Shown here piece after piece: positions 49,601 to 60,198 of a DNA stretch of 64,000 nt. The position numbers and the translations under genes were made by a program. The notes below the pieces were generated by a model. It did no database searches. It saw only the letters and a program-made list of their open reading frames with translations, and was not told where the DNA came from. The DNA is from Acanthaster planci (taxonomy: Eukaryota; Echinodermata; Asteroidea; Valvatida; Acanthasteridae): NCBI RefSeq assembly GCF_001949145.1, contig NW_019091721.1:77431-141430 (forward strand), given 5' to 3'. Each line of letters opens with the position of its first letter. Position 1 is the stretch's first letter.

Positions 49601-52600
49601 GGATCCTGCAATGTAATTTAAGGGTCAAGTTTCAGTAGCCGTGTCCATTTAAACTTTCAAACACATTACTGCGACACATTTTCCGTAGCCTAGTCTGCAC
49701 TCATTAAATTCACACATTCCGAAATTTGTATCCTTGTGGAGACATGGCTTTGTTCTCCAGTACCAAATCGGTCATGTGTCAAACGATGTTTTCAAAATGG
49801 TCCCATTTCAACATGAATCACTCTCTCCTGGAATGAAATTTCGACCGAATGTCCCTGATATGAAAAAATTCAATTGGCGACAGATTCTTACACATTAAAC
49901 AATTTCTCCGTTTTGAGCAATTTCCAAATATCAGTTTCGTGAAATCCTTGTGGAGACCTATACACCTTTAGAAATTCCTTGTGGTCTGTAAAAATTTCCA
50001 CATTAGACCAGTTCAAGTTTCCAGTGTTATGAGCATGCACGGTTAGCTTTTCAAACCTCTTCTCCCTGGGTCCTAAAGTTTTGTCCTCACTGAAACCTAA
50101 ACAAGCATGCAGGCACCCTGTCTTTCAACTGGTTGGTTTTTACAGCACTCGAAACTTGTGATGGTCCAATACGGATAAATCCATTTTGTCCCGTCATGAT
50201 GTCGACTGCAACATTGTCAGGTTCTTGCCTAAATTCAGTGGGTTGTTTCTTGGCCTCTGCGAGATCAGCCAGATGAATGCTCAGCGGGTCCATTCCAGGT
50301 GCATCGAAAACTAAGCATACTCCGTCCTCTGATATCCAAGGTTTCACCAGCGCCAGTGAGGGCTCTGTCCTCATGGTAACTACTCTGTTTGCGTCATCCA
50401 GAATCACAAAGAACCTGCAGAGTGAAAATGAAGTCCTAGTTTTTTTGTCCCCGTCTGCTTTGTTTAGTTCCATTTCTAGTCAAATATGTAATATATTTAA
50501 ATTGAATTAAATATTGTTAAGCAGCACAAGACATATAAGAAGCTACAAATACAAGCTTGAGAACTGTAACTTTGGACTTATAACCAAGAACACGTTTATC
50601 ATAGTCTCATGCATATGGGTCGTGGTGCAATCCAGAACACTGCACACTTACCAATAAACAAACGCACCACATCCCACAACACCAGCACATTATAAATGTA
50701 ATAAATTCTGTGATGGAAGAGTTCCATATATGGACAACAGTAATTTTCCCTTAAAATGCTGTCAGCAGCCTTCAGAAAGTGATTGCATGTCCTGAAAAGT
50801 GAAAGTTAGCTTAGAAAATTGCAACGCATTCACTTAGAAAACACTTGTGATAAACTTATTTTAAAAACCAGCTTCCCTAGTCCGAGTAACTTGGACTCTA
50901 CCAACTGCCATAACATTTGGTCATGGTTGGGCTACTACCTGTATATATCATCCGACCTTGTCCAAATGTTAAAAACGCGATTCGTCTTTGTTCGCAGAGT
51001 CCAAGTTACTCCAACGGGGTAACCTACCGGCACCTGTACCTTCATGGATACTCAGACTACAGCTTCACCAAGTCAAGATACCTCAGTCAAAGCATCTTTA
51101 CCTTAGCTTGCATGGTAAGGGGCCATTCAAACATTTTTAATGTTTTTAAATTTTGATTTTTTTTTCCGAAATAGTGGGTGGGAGGATCAAGAAAAATAAC
51201 TTTAAATCAAAATTCACTCTTGATTTAAAAGACAATAAACAACAAAAAAGATCCTTTGACTTGCCTGAACTACATGTACGGTATACAACCGAACTGAACT
51301 TCATGATGCAGTATGTACAACTATGGTACAACATACATGTGCATGTACGGACAGGACACATGTGCAGACACATTCATCCATACATTACTTCATTCATTAC
51401 TTTACATGTGTAAGTATACATGTACATGCATGCAATTTCATGTAATACTGTAATTTTCTTTGCCATTCTTATAACACATGTTAATTTGTTTTTAAACTTT
51501 GTGTTGGCAGATTTATTATGAACTGCAGGATTCTGAAGATATTTTTATGCAGATTTTTTTTTCTCTGATTGAGTTATAGATTCCTTCCGTTATCCAAGGT
51601 GGTTTTGACTTATTAATATGACTTCGGAGCTCACACTGTGGACAATTTTTGTCATACACAATTTAAGAAATTCCCATAGGCCTCATCGACGTTATCTGGC
51701 GCAAGTTCATCTTTATCTTAGTTAATGCTTACAGAGTACCAAAGAAATGTTCACGTTTTTCTTTTTTTTCATTTGTAAGAATACCAGGTAACAAAACTTC
51801 TGAAGTTTCTTTGTAGATTCATTTTAATCCTCTTACTCATCGGTCAAACGATGATGTCCAGAGATTGTATACGCGGTTGTAGTCCAAATGCTACGAATTA
51901 ATCTTTTGTTTTCTCTAAACATCCGGGCGCTAGTCTTTAGGATCGACAAGACGGCCGAGATTAAACGCTCTCTTTGTTTACGCTTAACAATATGCCTGTT
52001 TTATTTGTTATTTTCGACCTCATCGGTGTTAGCTTGGGGTCTCAGGGGATCAGGAATGAATCATAGGAAAGGGTCGTATTGAAACAAGTTGACAAATTAG
52101 AAGGGAATAGTGTGTTCATCAGTGTTATGGAAGTGCATAGCTAGATAAGTAGGTCAATGAATGACAGAATAGTTCCACTGGTTCAGCCGGCTCTGCCGGT
52201 TTTGCCAGGATGTTATCAGTGTGGATAATAAAATTTGTATCTACCTAGAGTAAATATGTTCGCCCACAGTGGCTAGGGAGCAACCCATAATGAACTGGCA
52301 TCCCATCCAGGGGAAATATTCTCAGTGGTTTCACGACAAGGAAACTAGATATAAACACCCATCTGACAACCCAATTGGCTTGGGACCAGACTTATGGGGT
52401 ACTGAACACCGGTGGCCTTGTGTGCTGGTACACGGGCTATGGTTACAGGGAACACATGTTATTTGGTGCTGGAAGAAGTTATGTAACATTGACATCGATG
52501 TAGCTTCATCGGTCTTTCTTTATCGGTCTTTCGTCATCTCTCTTTTTTCATCGCTCTTTCTTCATCAATCAAAAGAGATCGATCGATTGATGTAGGGAAC

Positions 52601-55150
52601 AATCGATCGATGTAGAAGTATGATCGATCGATGCAGAAGAACGATCAATCGATGTAGGGGCACGATCGATCGATCGATGCTGAAGAACGATCGATGTGTT
52701 GCCTCCAAGTTTTTGCCTCTTTGGCTTTCCATAGACCAGGAGCTTTTATTCTGGATGACAACATCACTTTTTTTAAATCAAAAATGGGGGTGGCTTAGTA
52801 GGTGGGTGGGTGGTTAGCTCAACAAACTTTGGAAAAAAAATCGAAATTAAAAAAAAAATTGAAAATTCTGAATGGCCCCTAAAAGATATTATACACAACA
52901 AATAGCTTGCTTCTCAAAGTTTCGTTCCAGCGATAATGCTGGGGTTAAGAAACTTTCTGGAAATAAACTAGCATGTTAGGGGAGGAAGTACCTGCATCGG
53001 ACAACCCCTCGGGTGCTGGCCTAGATACCTGTATTTACTCTCATATGGAAGGGAGGTCACACAGTGTTCACTGCAAAATATGGTATAAATATGCAAAAAG
53101 GAATTGGCATGGGTATGCAAATGCTCAATTTTATGGTAAAACTTCTTGCCATCGGGATCGGCATTGAGTTGCTTCACCGACAATGTGGTTAATAGCCACT
53201 CAAGGTCTACAGATCGTTTTCTTAAATTACTGGGATTAATTTTGTCCACCTCCTCTCCGATCACGCCCATCGTTTGCTCTCACATTCAAATATGCGCCTT
53301 GGTGCATATCTGTGAATACACGGAGTAATACACGTCTGGCAGGGCAAAAAAATCCAAAATTAACTCACCAAACCAGTGTAGTATGTCTATGAACGGCATG
53401 CATTGTGTTTGTCAATATCTCTAACATTAATTTAAAGGACGATACTTGACAAATAGGTAAGTGATCAGAAATGTCATTTAACAGGATATCACTCTCTGTG
53501 TGTCCCATGCCATTTGATATATATTATCTATTGGAGTAGCAGTGGTAGACGTCAGATGAGGTCTGTCTTTCATCGGTAAATAATAATTGCTAAAAAGAGT
53601 GTTGGTGAAATTTTGAGTTGGATTAGGATTGTTATAATTCAATAAATCGATGTTAAAATCGCCCAGGATGAATGAAGTTTTGCCTTCCTTATTTAAATTG
53701 GCCAGAATTTCATTGAAAAGATCAACAAATTCATTCATATTAGAACAAAGAGATTTATAAATTATTCCAACAAATATATTTTTACCTTAAATGTGGGAAA
53801 TTTCAATAAACAGTGCAAATTGATGATAGATCATTACAAAGAGAAAAGTTTAAGGAATTACAAACATAGAGTGCACTAGTGCAACACCGCCACCAATCCT
53901 ACTTTGTCTATTTTTCTTAACTAATGAATATTCCTTTAAATTCACATCCGGAGTACCATCATTAAACCAAGTTTCACTGACACCAATCACTTGGAATGAA
54001 AAGTTGAGAGTATTTATAAAGTCCATTATTTGATCAAAATTTTTGGTAAGACTTCAAGCATTTTGATGAAAATATGAAAATGTGTTTTGACAACTTGTCA
54101 ATCGGTGCTTTTCAACAAATTGGTCCGACAAGAGATGATCCGAAGTACATGTATTATGATTCATGTCTGGATCAAGATCACTACTACCTGCAATCCATGC
54201 ATTACAAAAGAACGGATCGAATTTAAGATTTTTTAGTCATTCAGCACTGATTTTAGTATCAGTTTTACTTTTAAACTCATAAATTGCCAAGTCAAATTCC
54301 TGAGGTAAAAGATGATTAAAGGGGTAATATATAAGGAAAGCATTCGTTACATGTTCCAAAGTGATCGTTTAGATCAAACTGATTTACTGCCTGTGTTACA
54401 TTGACCAGCAACATGCACCATCACAGATGTAGTAGGCCAGAGATGCATGATTTCTGGGGCCAGCCTAGAAGCACATACACTGCAATAATGAGTAGTGAAT
54501 ACAGGCATCTAGTCCTCTTTAAGAGCAAACTGGTTAAGCCAGATGCAGAATTTAGGTACTGGTACAAGAGGAGGGGTAATTTACGTACATGTAGCTGTTT
54601 AGCCCCACTAGTGTGGCACGGACTCTCACTCCCGATCCATCCTCGGATCGGGAGTGAGAGTCCGTGCCACACCACTACTGGGGCTAGTAGCTGTTGTGAT
54701 AGTGCACATGTTGAGCTATGAAACGCATAAGACTTTCACAAAACCACGTAAAAAAAGATTCAACTAATATAACAAGGAGACCTTCAGAAGAGTGGAAACT
54801 ATTTTGATTTCAGGCCTCAGGGGGTTACTGCGATATAGCTGGTTGTTAGAAGTAATGACTGAAAGCTGCTGACGAAGGTGGTAGTGGTACCTGTCATAAA
54901 CACCTTTGCTGCAAAGCCCCATCGGCGTGCACTCAGCACTCGACACCTGATGACCGCGGCACGACTTGACTGGATGGATCCAAATCTCACTCAACTGGCC
55001 TATCGGTTGGAACACCGGTTTGGGAGTCCTTCTGTACCACCAGGCTGCGCTGCTGACGATGCCAGCCGTGGCAGCAAGGCCTAATGCACCAGCAACTATC
55101 AATCGTTGCTGAGTTATCATACCGAGGGTTTCTGTCACAGAAAATCCCAT
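40517..55150 (-). CDS. MTARC: Mitochondrial amidoxime reducing component (MOSC protein)
   Basis: Seven exons: 55150-54891, 50414-50229, 48722-48545, 44298-44158, 43652-43588, 42500-42426, 40646-40517. Phases close to 344 aa plus stop, close to vertebrate MARC1/2 (about 335-340). MARC is a molybdenum-cofactor enzyme of the outer mitochondrial membrane that reduces N-hydroxylated substrates with cytochrome b5 and its reductase. An N-terminal hydrophobic segment (LIVAGALGLAATAGIVSSAA) followed by WWYRR is the signal anchor. The MOSC-N domain opens LSEIWIHPVKSCRGHQVS. The MOSC core shows LLTESSLDDLNSHL, VRNVRPSFVVSGS and IKIGDTVTMRR. Then comes CGRCKLTTVDPETG, whose Cys corresponds to the Mo-ligand region. 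It ends GSPVFGSYLVCDVSGTIKVG. Whether it is orthologous to MARC1 or MARC2 cannot be told. Intron 2 has a GC donor. LINE, pogo-like and MITE debris fills the introns. Confidence 0.96.
41560..41910 (+). mobile_element. Non-LTR retrotransposon fragment, 3' end of RT ORF
   Basis: The plus-strand translation has DHSFVCAVPWLWNKFPFNV, then RNAKSSDVQVLKTLLKTYLF. This is the W-N-x-x-P...R-x-A-x-S...K..LKT.LF ending common to CR1/L2-like LINEs. Upstream RT is missing or frame-shifted. It lies 3' of the MARC gene's last intron, in opposite orientation to it. Confidence 0.65.
42047..42229. mobile_element. Pogo/Tigger-like MITE
   Basis: Inverted ends GTTGAACCTCATTAATAAGAG (42054-42074) and CTCTTATTAATGAGGTTTGAC (42203-42223) lie close to flanking TA. 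Interior about 130 bp, no ORF. A diverged relative of its right half seems present near 45080-45170. Confidence 0.65.
42426..42500 (-). CDS. MTARC: MARC exon 6
   Basis: Acceptor gtgcag; encodes CKLTTVDPETGVIRSDGEPL and ATLK; donor AAAAA|gtgagc. Confidence 0.94.
43588..43652 (-). CDS. MTARC: MARC exon 5
   Basis: Acceptor atatag; encodes DSWKYIKIGDTVTMRRTHGC; donor AAG|gtgaga. Confidence 0.93.
44158..44298 (-). CDS. MTARC: MARC exon 4
   Basis: Acceptor ccttcag; encodes GYSDFASFMLLTESSLDDLN and NVRPSFVVSGSSAFQE; donor GAG|gtttgt. Confidence 0.94.
45252..45321. mobile_element. 70-bp TTAACCCTAA micro-element, copy 2
   Basis: Same length and ends as 11431-11500; interior TGTAAGTAAAATCGTATTG differs by a few substitutions. 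In intron 3 of MARC the neighbouring sequence is unrelated to that of copy 1. Confidence 0.8.
45721..47831. mobile_element. Pogo-like element remnant
   Basis: The left end CAGTCGACTCTCGTTATTA and the inverted right end (about 47808-47831) agree over about 24 bp, with TA on both sides. This is the TIR type of pogo/Tigger elements. No transposase frame is intact within the 2.1 kb. It may instead be two unrelated MITE ends, since only the ends are compared. Lies in intron 3 of MARC. Confidence 0.5.
47838..48071 (-). pseudogene. Decayed BED-like finger transposase fragment
   Basis: One frame starts at 48071 with MASTSKKTPKNGS and later gives SITHSGSYDVSRHSK. A neighbouring frame gives EFTEKFEFILPSQRGEHYAC, then C. 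Put side by side, the two resemble one finger (W/F-x-C-x-x-C ... H-x-x-x-H) found at the N-terminus of hAT-related and similar transposases, split by a frameshift. In MARC intron 3. Confidence 0.5.
48545..48722 (-). CDS. MTARC: MARC exon 3
   Basis: Acceptor caacag. Encodes IFGLHTEGVECSQKAATWLS and LKLVYFNEG. Donor GTG|gtgagg preferred; a donor three bases earlier (AAA|gtggtg) is possible. Confidence 0.92.
50229..50414 (-). CDS. MTARC: MARC exon 2 with GC donor
   Basis: Acceptor tctgcag. Encodes FFVILDDANRVVTMRTEPSL onward. The frame runs on past family similarity; homology and phase both place the end at TTTAG|GCAAGA, a GC-AG intron. Confidence 0.9.
50884..51012. mobile_element. Short MITE with 16-bp inverted ends
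   Basis: GAGTAACTTGGACTCT at the left and AGAGTCCAAGTTACTC at the right, about 130 bp in all, in MARC intron 1. Confidence 0.55.
52565..52697. repeat. GATCGATC-based minisatellite
   Basis: Irregular tandem units of about 26-30 bp: ATCGATCGATG followed by TAG/CAG/CTGA-AGAA variants. In MARC intron 1. Confidence 0.85.
53478..54100 (-). mobile_element. LINE endonuclease-domain fragment
   Basis: The minus strand carries the order of an APE-type LINE endonuclease: VIGVSETWFNDGTPD, then GGGVALVHS, FVGIIYKS, FILGDFNIDLLNYN and a final TPIDNIYQ. Stops and shifts separate the blocks, so it is dead. Type is CR1/L2/Jockey-like, not resolved. In MARC intron 1. Confidence 0.8.
54601..54685. repeat. Long hairpin in MARC intron 1
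   Basis: Arms of 38 and 41 nt (starting AGCCCCACTAGTGTGGCA) pair perfectly apart from a 3-nt indel and one mismatch around a 6-nt loop. Confidence 0.92.
54891..55150 (-). CDS. MTARC: MARC exon 1: membrane anchor and MOSC-N start
   Basis: ATG at 55150 is the first in frame after an upstream stop. The exon ends GACAG|gtacca in phase 2 within the Asp-Arg of VYDR. Confidence 0.93.
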
Positions 55151-55230
55151 GTTTTGTTCTATCAAATTTCCGGTCTGAAACTCTTTACCGGCTGCAGCGT
55201 TTTTTGATGATTTTGACCCAACTACTGTCA

Positions 55231-55320
55231 CGCGGCGCGCGCGCTACAACAAGCGCGCCATGGACTGGTAATGAGGTCAATATTGGGTGTACGTCACACC
55301 GGCCTGGGCCCGAGGGCTGA
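55231..55320 (-). promoter_or_regulatory. CpG-rich candidate MARC promoter
   Basis: A short run of GCGCGCGCG-type sequence immediately upstream of the MARC first exon, in otherwise AT-rich DNA. Position fits a TSS region; no TATA box seen. Confidence 0.4.
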
Positions 55321-55339
55321 ACACCCGGCACCACATACG

Positions 55340-56250
55340 GATGCAGACCACTAATTCAAGGGCCCATTGAAAACAGTGTAAAATCAACATTGTTCGGGGC
55401 CCAATAATATGCGTACCAACATCCCTGAGGTATCTGAAACACACGTTAGATTGTTGTATGGTCCATAATCTTTTACTCTCTTTTCTGTGGGTTAATCAGT
55501 TACATTTTGAGTCATTCCCTCAAAACAAAATTACCCCCAAAAAGTGATTTTTCCAAAGTCTGCTTGCAGCCATTTTTCAAGTGACAACGCTTAACTTCTC
55601 GGCACTTAAGACTATTTTTCAACAGTATTTTTTTTAGCCATTCTGCTCTCAGATGAAAGCCCAAAGACCCAGGGAGTTGATTTTGGCAAAGATTTTCACA
55701 ATCACCATTTTTGGTGCCATACAATCTCCTTTATCAAAAGATACTGGGGGGGGCTCTTAATGCTAATGAGCTGGCCAGAAATTCTCACTTGAATTAGTGG
55801 ACTGCACCCTCAAGTAAGAATTTCTGGCCAGCTCATTAGCATTAAAAGTGTCTCCCCCCACACAGTATCTTTTGAAAAAGGAGATTGTTTGGCCCCCAAA
55901 ATGGTAAGATTGTGTAAATCCTTGCCAGGATCAACTCCCTGGGTCTTTGAGCTTTCATATGAGAGCAGAATGGCTAAAAACTACGGTTGAAAAAGGGTCC
56001 TAAGTGCCCGACAAAGTTCAAATGGCTGCAATCAGACTTCGAAAAATCTTTTTTTGGGGGGGTGTGATTTTGTTTTGTGGGAATAATTAAAAATGTAATT
56101 GGTTAGCCACAAAAAATTGAAAGATTAGTGACCAGACAAGAATTTCATCTGTGTTTCAGAAATCTCAGGGATGTTGGCGTTCATGGGGCCCTGAACAGTA
56201 CTGATTTTACACTGTTTTCAATGGGGCTTGAATAAGTGGACTGTACTCAT
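55340..56250. mobile_element. MITE family B, two inverted copies head to head
   Basis: Left arm (55340-55790) is the inverted complement of the right arm (about 55805-56250), and each matches the solo copy at 34833-35298. The centre holds a single shared end (TTGAATTAGTGGACTGCACC), so the two units abut. Outer ends read GCAGACCACTAATTCAAG and CTTGAATAAGTGGACTG. Confidence 0.85.
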
Positions 56251-56269
56251 ACGTCGCCGGCCAGCCGGC

Positions 56270-56713
56270 CCAAACCAGTGCGAAATCGGACCGGAATAGC
56301 GCCGCCTGTTGACTCTCGTGAAAACGTTGGCCTCCGTTTTTTTTTTTTTTTTTTTTTTCAATTCATTTTTTTTCAATTCAAGATTATACTATGGCCAGAA
56401 TATCACTTTTCGTTTCAGTTTTACGGGGGTTAGCCACCAATGTTTTTCGCCTTTCAACGAAGATACTCCCAAAATAGCAGTAAAACTAAGAGCTCAGTTC
56501 TGAATGTAGCCGCCCGCTTCTGTCTAAAATAGGCCTGCAATTTCAATTGGGGCTTTTTGTGAAATAAATACCCCGAATTGGAAACTATCAGTCCCAAATT
56601 TGGGATGTATAAAAATACTTCTATGATGCCTCCTGATTATAGCCTGTCTTATTGTAGAAATCCCGTGGGATCACAAAATATTAATGAGCTCACGCGCAGA
56701 AACACAACTGGCA
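56270..56713. repeat. Anonymous repeat C, copy 1
   Basis: Matches 57317-57727 throughout, from AATAGCGCCGCCTGTTGA to GATCACAAAATATTAATGAG. It contains a poly-T run (about 56337-56359) absent from copy 2. Confidence 0.85.
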
Positions 56714-57316
56714 CCCTTTAAATGTCATCTCGAGGGTCGGTTTCGCAGTAAAATCAAAGCGAAGAAGATCTATCCAAAATAGAGAAACCAATTCCAAAAA
56801 TTGAATACGCTTTCTTGTTTTGTTTTTTTTAACAAGAATAATACAGTTTGTTCGTCGCCTTGGCACTGAATGCGGCAGTGTTTTGTGCGCAATGACAATC
56901 TTACTCAGTAAATAAACGGAAAAATCAAACATCTTCTTAAAAACTGCAGGACAGAGAAGAGAAACTACCAGAAAGAGTACAAACAGATGGAATCGTTAAT
57001 TGGACCTTTTTAATTTTCGTTTCCCCGGCGTCGGCCGGGGGTGCCTTTTTGGGAAAAAAATGGGCCATGTTCCAGTTATTATAGGACAGATTAGTCAATA
57101 AGCCCCTCCAAAGAGCCACTGGGTGTACATGATTCCGCCGATCATTGGCTATAGGCCCTAATCGTTACTGTTTTGACAACGTCCAAAGACAAAACTGCTC
57201 ATTTTCTCTGCCCGTAAATAAACAGCACCAAGAAAGAACAGGGGACCCCTTTGGGTTTGTTGACATGGACGCTGCCATCTTGTCTTCACAAGTTGCACGA
57301 CACCAAAGACTCGCCC

Positions 57317-57727
57317 ATGGAAAACGGTGCAAAATTGGATCGAAATAGCGCCGCCTGTTGACCCTCGTGAAGAGGTTGGCCTCCTTTTTTCACGTAAAAT
57401 TCAAGAGTATGGCAAGAAGATCACTTTTCTTCTAAATTTTATGGGGGTTAGCCACAATTTTGTTTTTATTCGCCTTTTCCCAAAGATACACCCCCAGCAG
57501 TAAAACTATAAGCGCTCAGTTCTGAATGTAGCGCCCGCCTCTTTCCAAAATAGGCCCGTAATTTGGGGCTTTTTGTGACATAAATACCAAGAACTGGAAA
57601 CTATCAGTCCCAAATTCGGGATTTATAGAAATATTTCCATGGCCCCTCCTGATTATGGCCTGTCTTATTGTAAAAGATTCCACGGGATCACAAAATATTA
57701 ATGAGCTCGCGCGCAGAAACACAACCA
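57317..57727. repeat. Anonymous repeat C, copy 2
   Basis: Diverged second copy of 56270-56713, same orientation. Ends just before the inverted-repeat element that starts at 57751. Confidence 0.85.
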
Positions 57728-57750
57728 TTTTGGTGGAATATTGATCTCAT

Positions 57751-59202
57751 TATAGACTGGATAGGACATCGCGCATTGTCACAAAATGCGCGGCCGAACA
57801 ATGGCGGCGCTTCAGGAGGGTAATGTAATGCTGTATGCCGTGCATATCTGGTCAACATAACCTTTTTTCTCATGGGATGATGGCTAAGTCCTCGGCCTCC
57901 CTCCCGAAAACAAGCCAAAAATAAACAGAACATGCAAGGATATCATTTCCGGAAATAACTGACCATTTTCTTACTTACCCACTCGAAAACGATAATGTTA
58001 ACCTGCTTTTGTGTGTGTTTGTTGTAAATTCATTTTTTACACCTATTGTCTACGGTCTCGCTTTAGCAATATTTTCACACTGGGTTGGTTCAATCGCGAT
58101 TTCTTCAGTGAGTAAAACTTTGAGAGTTCCACCAGGACATGCAATAGGATTTGTCAGTAAATAATTATGATGTCCAAACTGTCTATGTATTTTTCCGTCT
58201 TGTTTCGATGAGCCAATACTGAAATAAAATCATCGATAAAATAATTTTAATTTTACACTTTCAGGAAAAATTGTATTAAATAAAATTCATTCATATCTTA
58301 ACTAATTTTATTGAAAACCGACATGCGGCATACGGAAGTGTGAGAATCTTTTCTGTGAGTACAAAGTGAGCGCAGCTTTAAATGAGTGACCAAACTAACT
58401 TACTGCAGTTTTTAAAACAGATACCTATCAATCAGCTTAAAAGTAGAGTTCACAACCTGACTTAAAGATTTACATTTAACAACTGCTTTCCAGCATTAAA
58501 AAGGCAGTTTTAACTGAGAACGAATAATTTTTCCCTTTGTTTGTGACTTCATTCAACAGAAACTTCAGTACTCTGCTTCTCACTTTGGTTTCATCTCTGC
58601 CCTGAAGAAGAATTCTGTCACTCATATCACATCGTCTGTCACACGATTTGGGTTCAGTGCGTCTTTAGATCCGACAAACACAAATCATGGCTGTCTTGGA
58701 GATTTTTTCCGTGAAATCTGGGGAAGGGAAGAATAAACGACAAATCAGTCATTCAGTTTATGAAACCACTTTTGCCAATGAGTAACATTTTAAACGGTCC
58801 CAACTTCGAGATAGTGAAGTTTCATTTACGAAGCCTGATAGGCTACACAGACAGTCATAAGTCTCACTAGGCCTATATAGGCTTAAAGTTAAGCATTATA
58901 AAATACAACTTGAGAAACTTTCTGAAACTAAAAAAGTGCGACTCACATTTCCTTCTGTTCCTTCTTCCAAACTTGACGTTGATCTCCGGGAATTAACTGC
59001 TGCGTACACCTCAACCATTATTCTTTCCAGATTTATCCATTCTAAGTGCCTAATTCAGTTTTTCTTCGAAATCTGACAATTGGAGCGCAAAAACCTCAAC
59101 CGGTTTTTGAAAAACTCCATTTGAAAGTACACGCAACAAAGTTCTGCTGAAAATACACATACGCGGGACGCGTTTTGGACGCGATGTCCTATCCAGTCTA
59201 TA
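57751..59202. mobile_element. Candidate 1.45-kb element with 23-bp inverted ends
   Basis: TATAGACTGGATAGGACATC followed by GCG at 57751-57773 is repeated as an exact inverted copy at 59180-59202. No transposase frame inside. No clear target duplication beyond TA. Confidence 0.5.
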
Positions 59203-59336
59203 TCTGGTTCGTGAGTGACTTCGTCACAAAAGCGGACGCGCCACAATTTGCAGGCTTCTATTGGACGAGCGCTGAAGTTGCGTGTTAACTTCCGGTTCCA
59301 CGATTCCATGTAAACTGCGATCAGTAATCATTGACC

Positions 59337-59569
59337 GTTTTCCAATACTCAACTTCGGCTCCGTCTCAGGCTTCAACTGTTTTTATACTAGCTTACTTTG
59401 AAGCTGTAAGCGCAGTAATCGGTCTAAAAGTGCCACAGAACATCAAATAAGACGCAAGAAAGCCAAAAATTACAGTAATCCAATGTAATTCAAACGCTTC
59501 AGGCCCACAATCGGGGATTGGTTTTTAGAAAGAAGCCTCATACGGAGACGAAGTTGAGTATTGGAAAAC
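59337..59569. mobile_element. 233-bp element with 38-bp inverted ends
   Basis: Arms 59337-59374 and 59532-59569 (GTTTTCCAATACTCAACTTC...) are complementary at all but a few positions; a short MITE. Confidence 0.7.
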
Positions 59570-59584
59570 AGCCAACGTACGTAA

Positions 59585-59626
59585 CCATAGACCTGAAGGA
59601 GAAAATACACTCCTTCAGGTCTATGG
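59585..59626. repeat. Perfect 17-bp-stem hairpin
   Basis: CCATAGACCTGAAGGAG, an 8-nt loop, then its exact complement. Confidence 0.95.
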
Positions 59627-60198
59627 TGTAACGCTATGTGCAGTGCTAGTGCAGTGCATGTGCAGTGGGCGTGGTTTAAACCGACTGACGTCACACTTAC
59701 GAACCGGATAGGCACGTCCGCCTTGAGGCACGCAAGTATATGCGCGTTAAATTGACGCGAAGCACGCTGAGCACGCGTAACTCATTTATTCCGGTGTAGA
59801 CGGTAAATCTGTCCCCCGGTTAAAGTGTCCGGACCTGTGCAAAAGTGTCCCCCATGACTCGTGAATCTGTCCCCCTCCAGGTAAATTATTCCGTCCCCTC
59901 CAGGTAATCCCCCCCTCGTTTTGCCACACAGAAGTTAATATTTTTTTGTTAGACTGATGAATTTAGTGGCATGAAATACATAGTTAGATTTGTTAGCCTT
60001 TCATCAAGTTGTAAAAAGGGGACGGGTTATGAGACTTAAAAATCAACCCAGCTGTGCTTCTGCAAGAAATTGGACAAGGGAGCAATCCGTATGTTGCAGA
60101 CTTCCTGCACGCGTAGTCATTCTCAGTCTCGCAGCGCGGCGCGATGTATGTAGCTCTAAGCTTGTAGGAGGAAAACGACCGCGCGAATCTCTATGGCT

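Noticed and set aside
50087-50228. Extension of MARC exon 2 past the GC donor
   Set aside because: Open by chance; similarity to MARC stops at TEFR and resumes only in exon 3.
54401-54721. Plus-strand 106-codon frame, mirrored on the minus strand
   Set aside because: Product of the long hairpin at 54601-54685; both strands give the same peptide.
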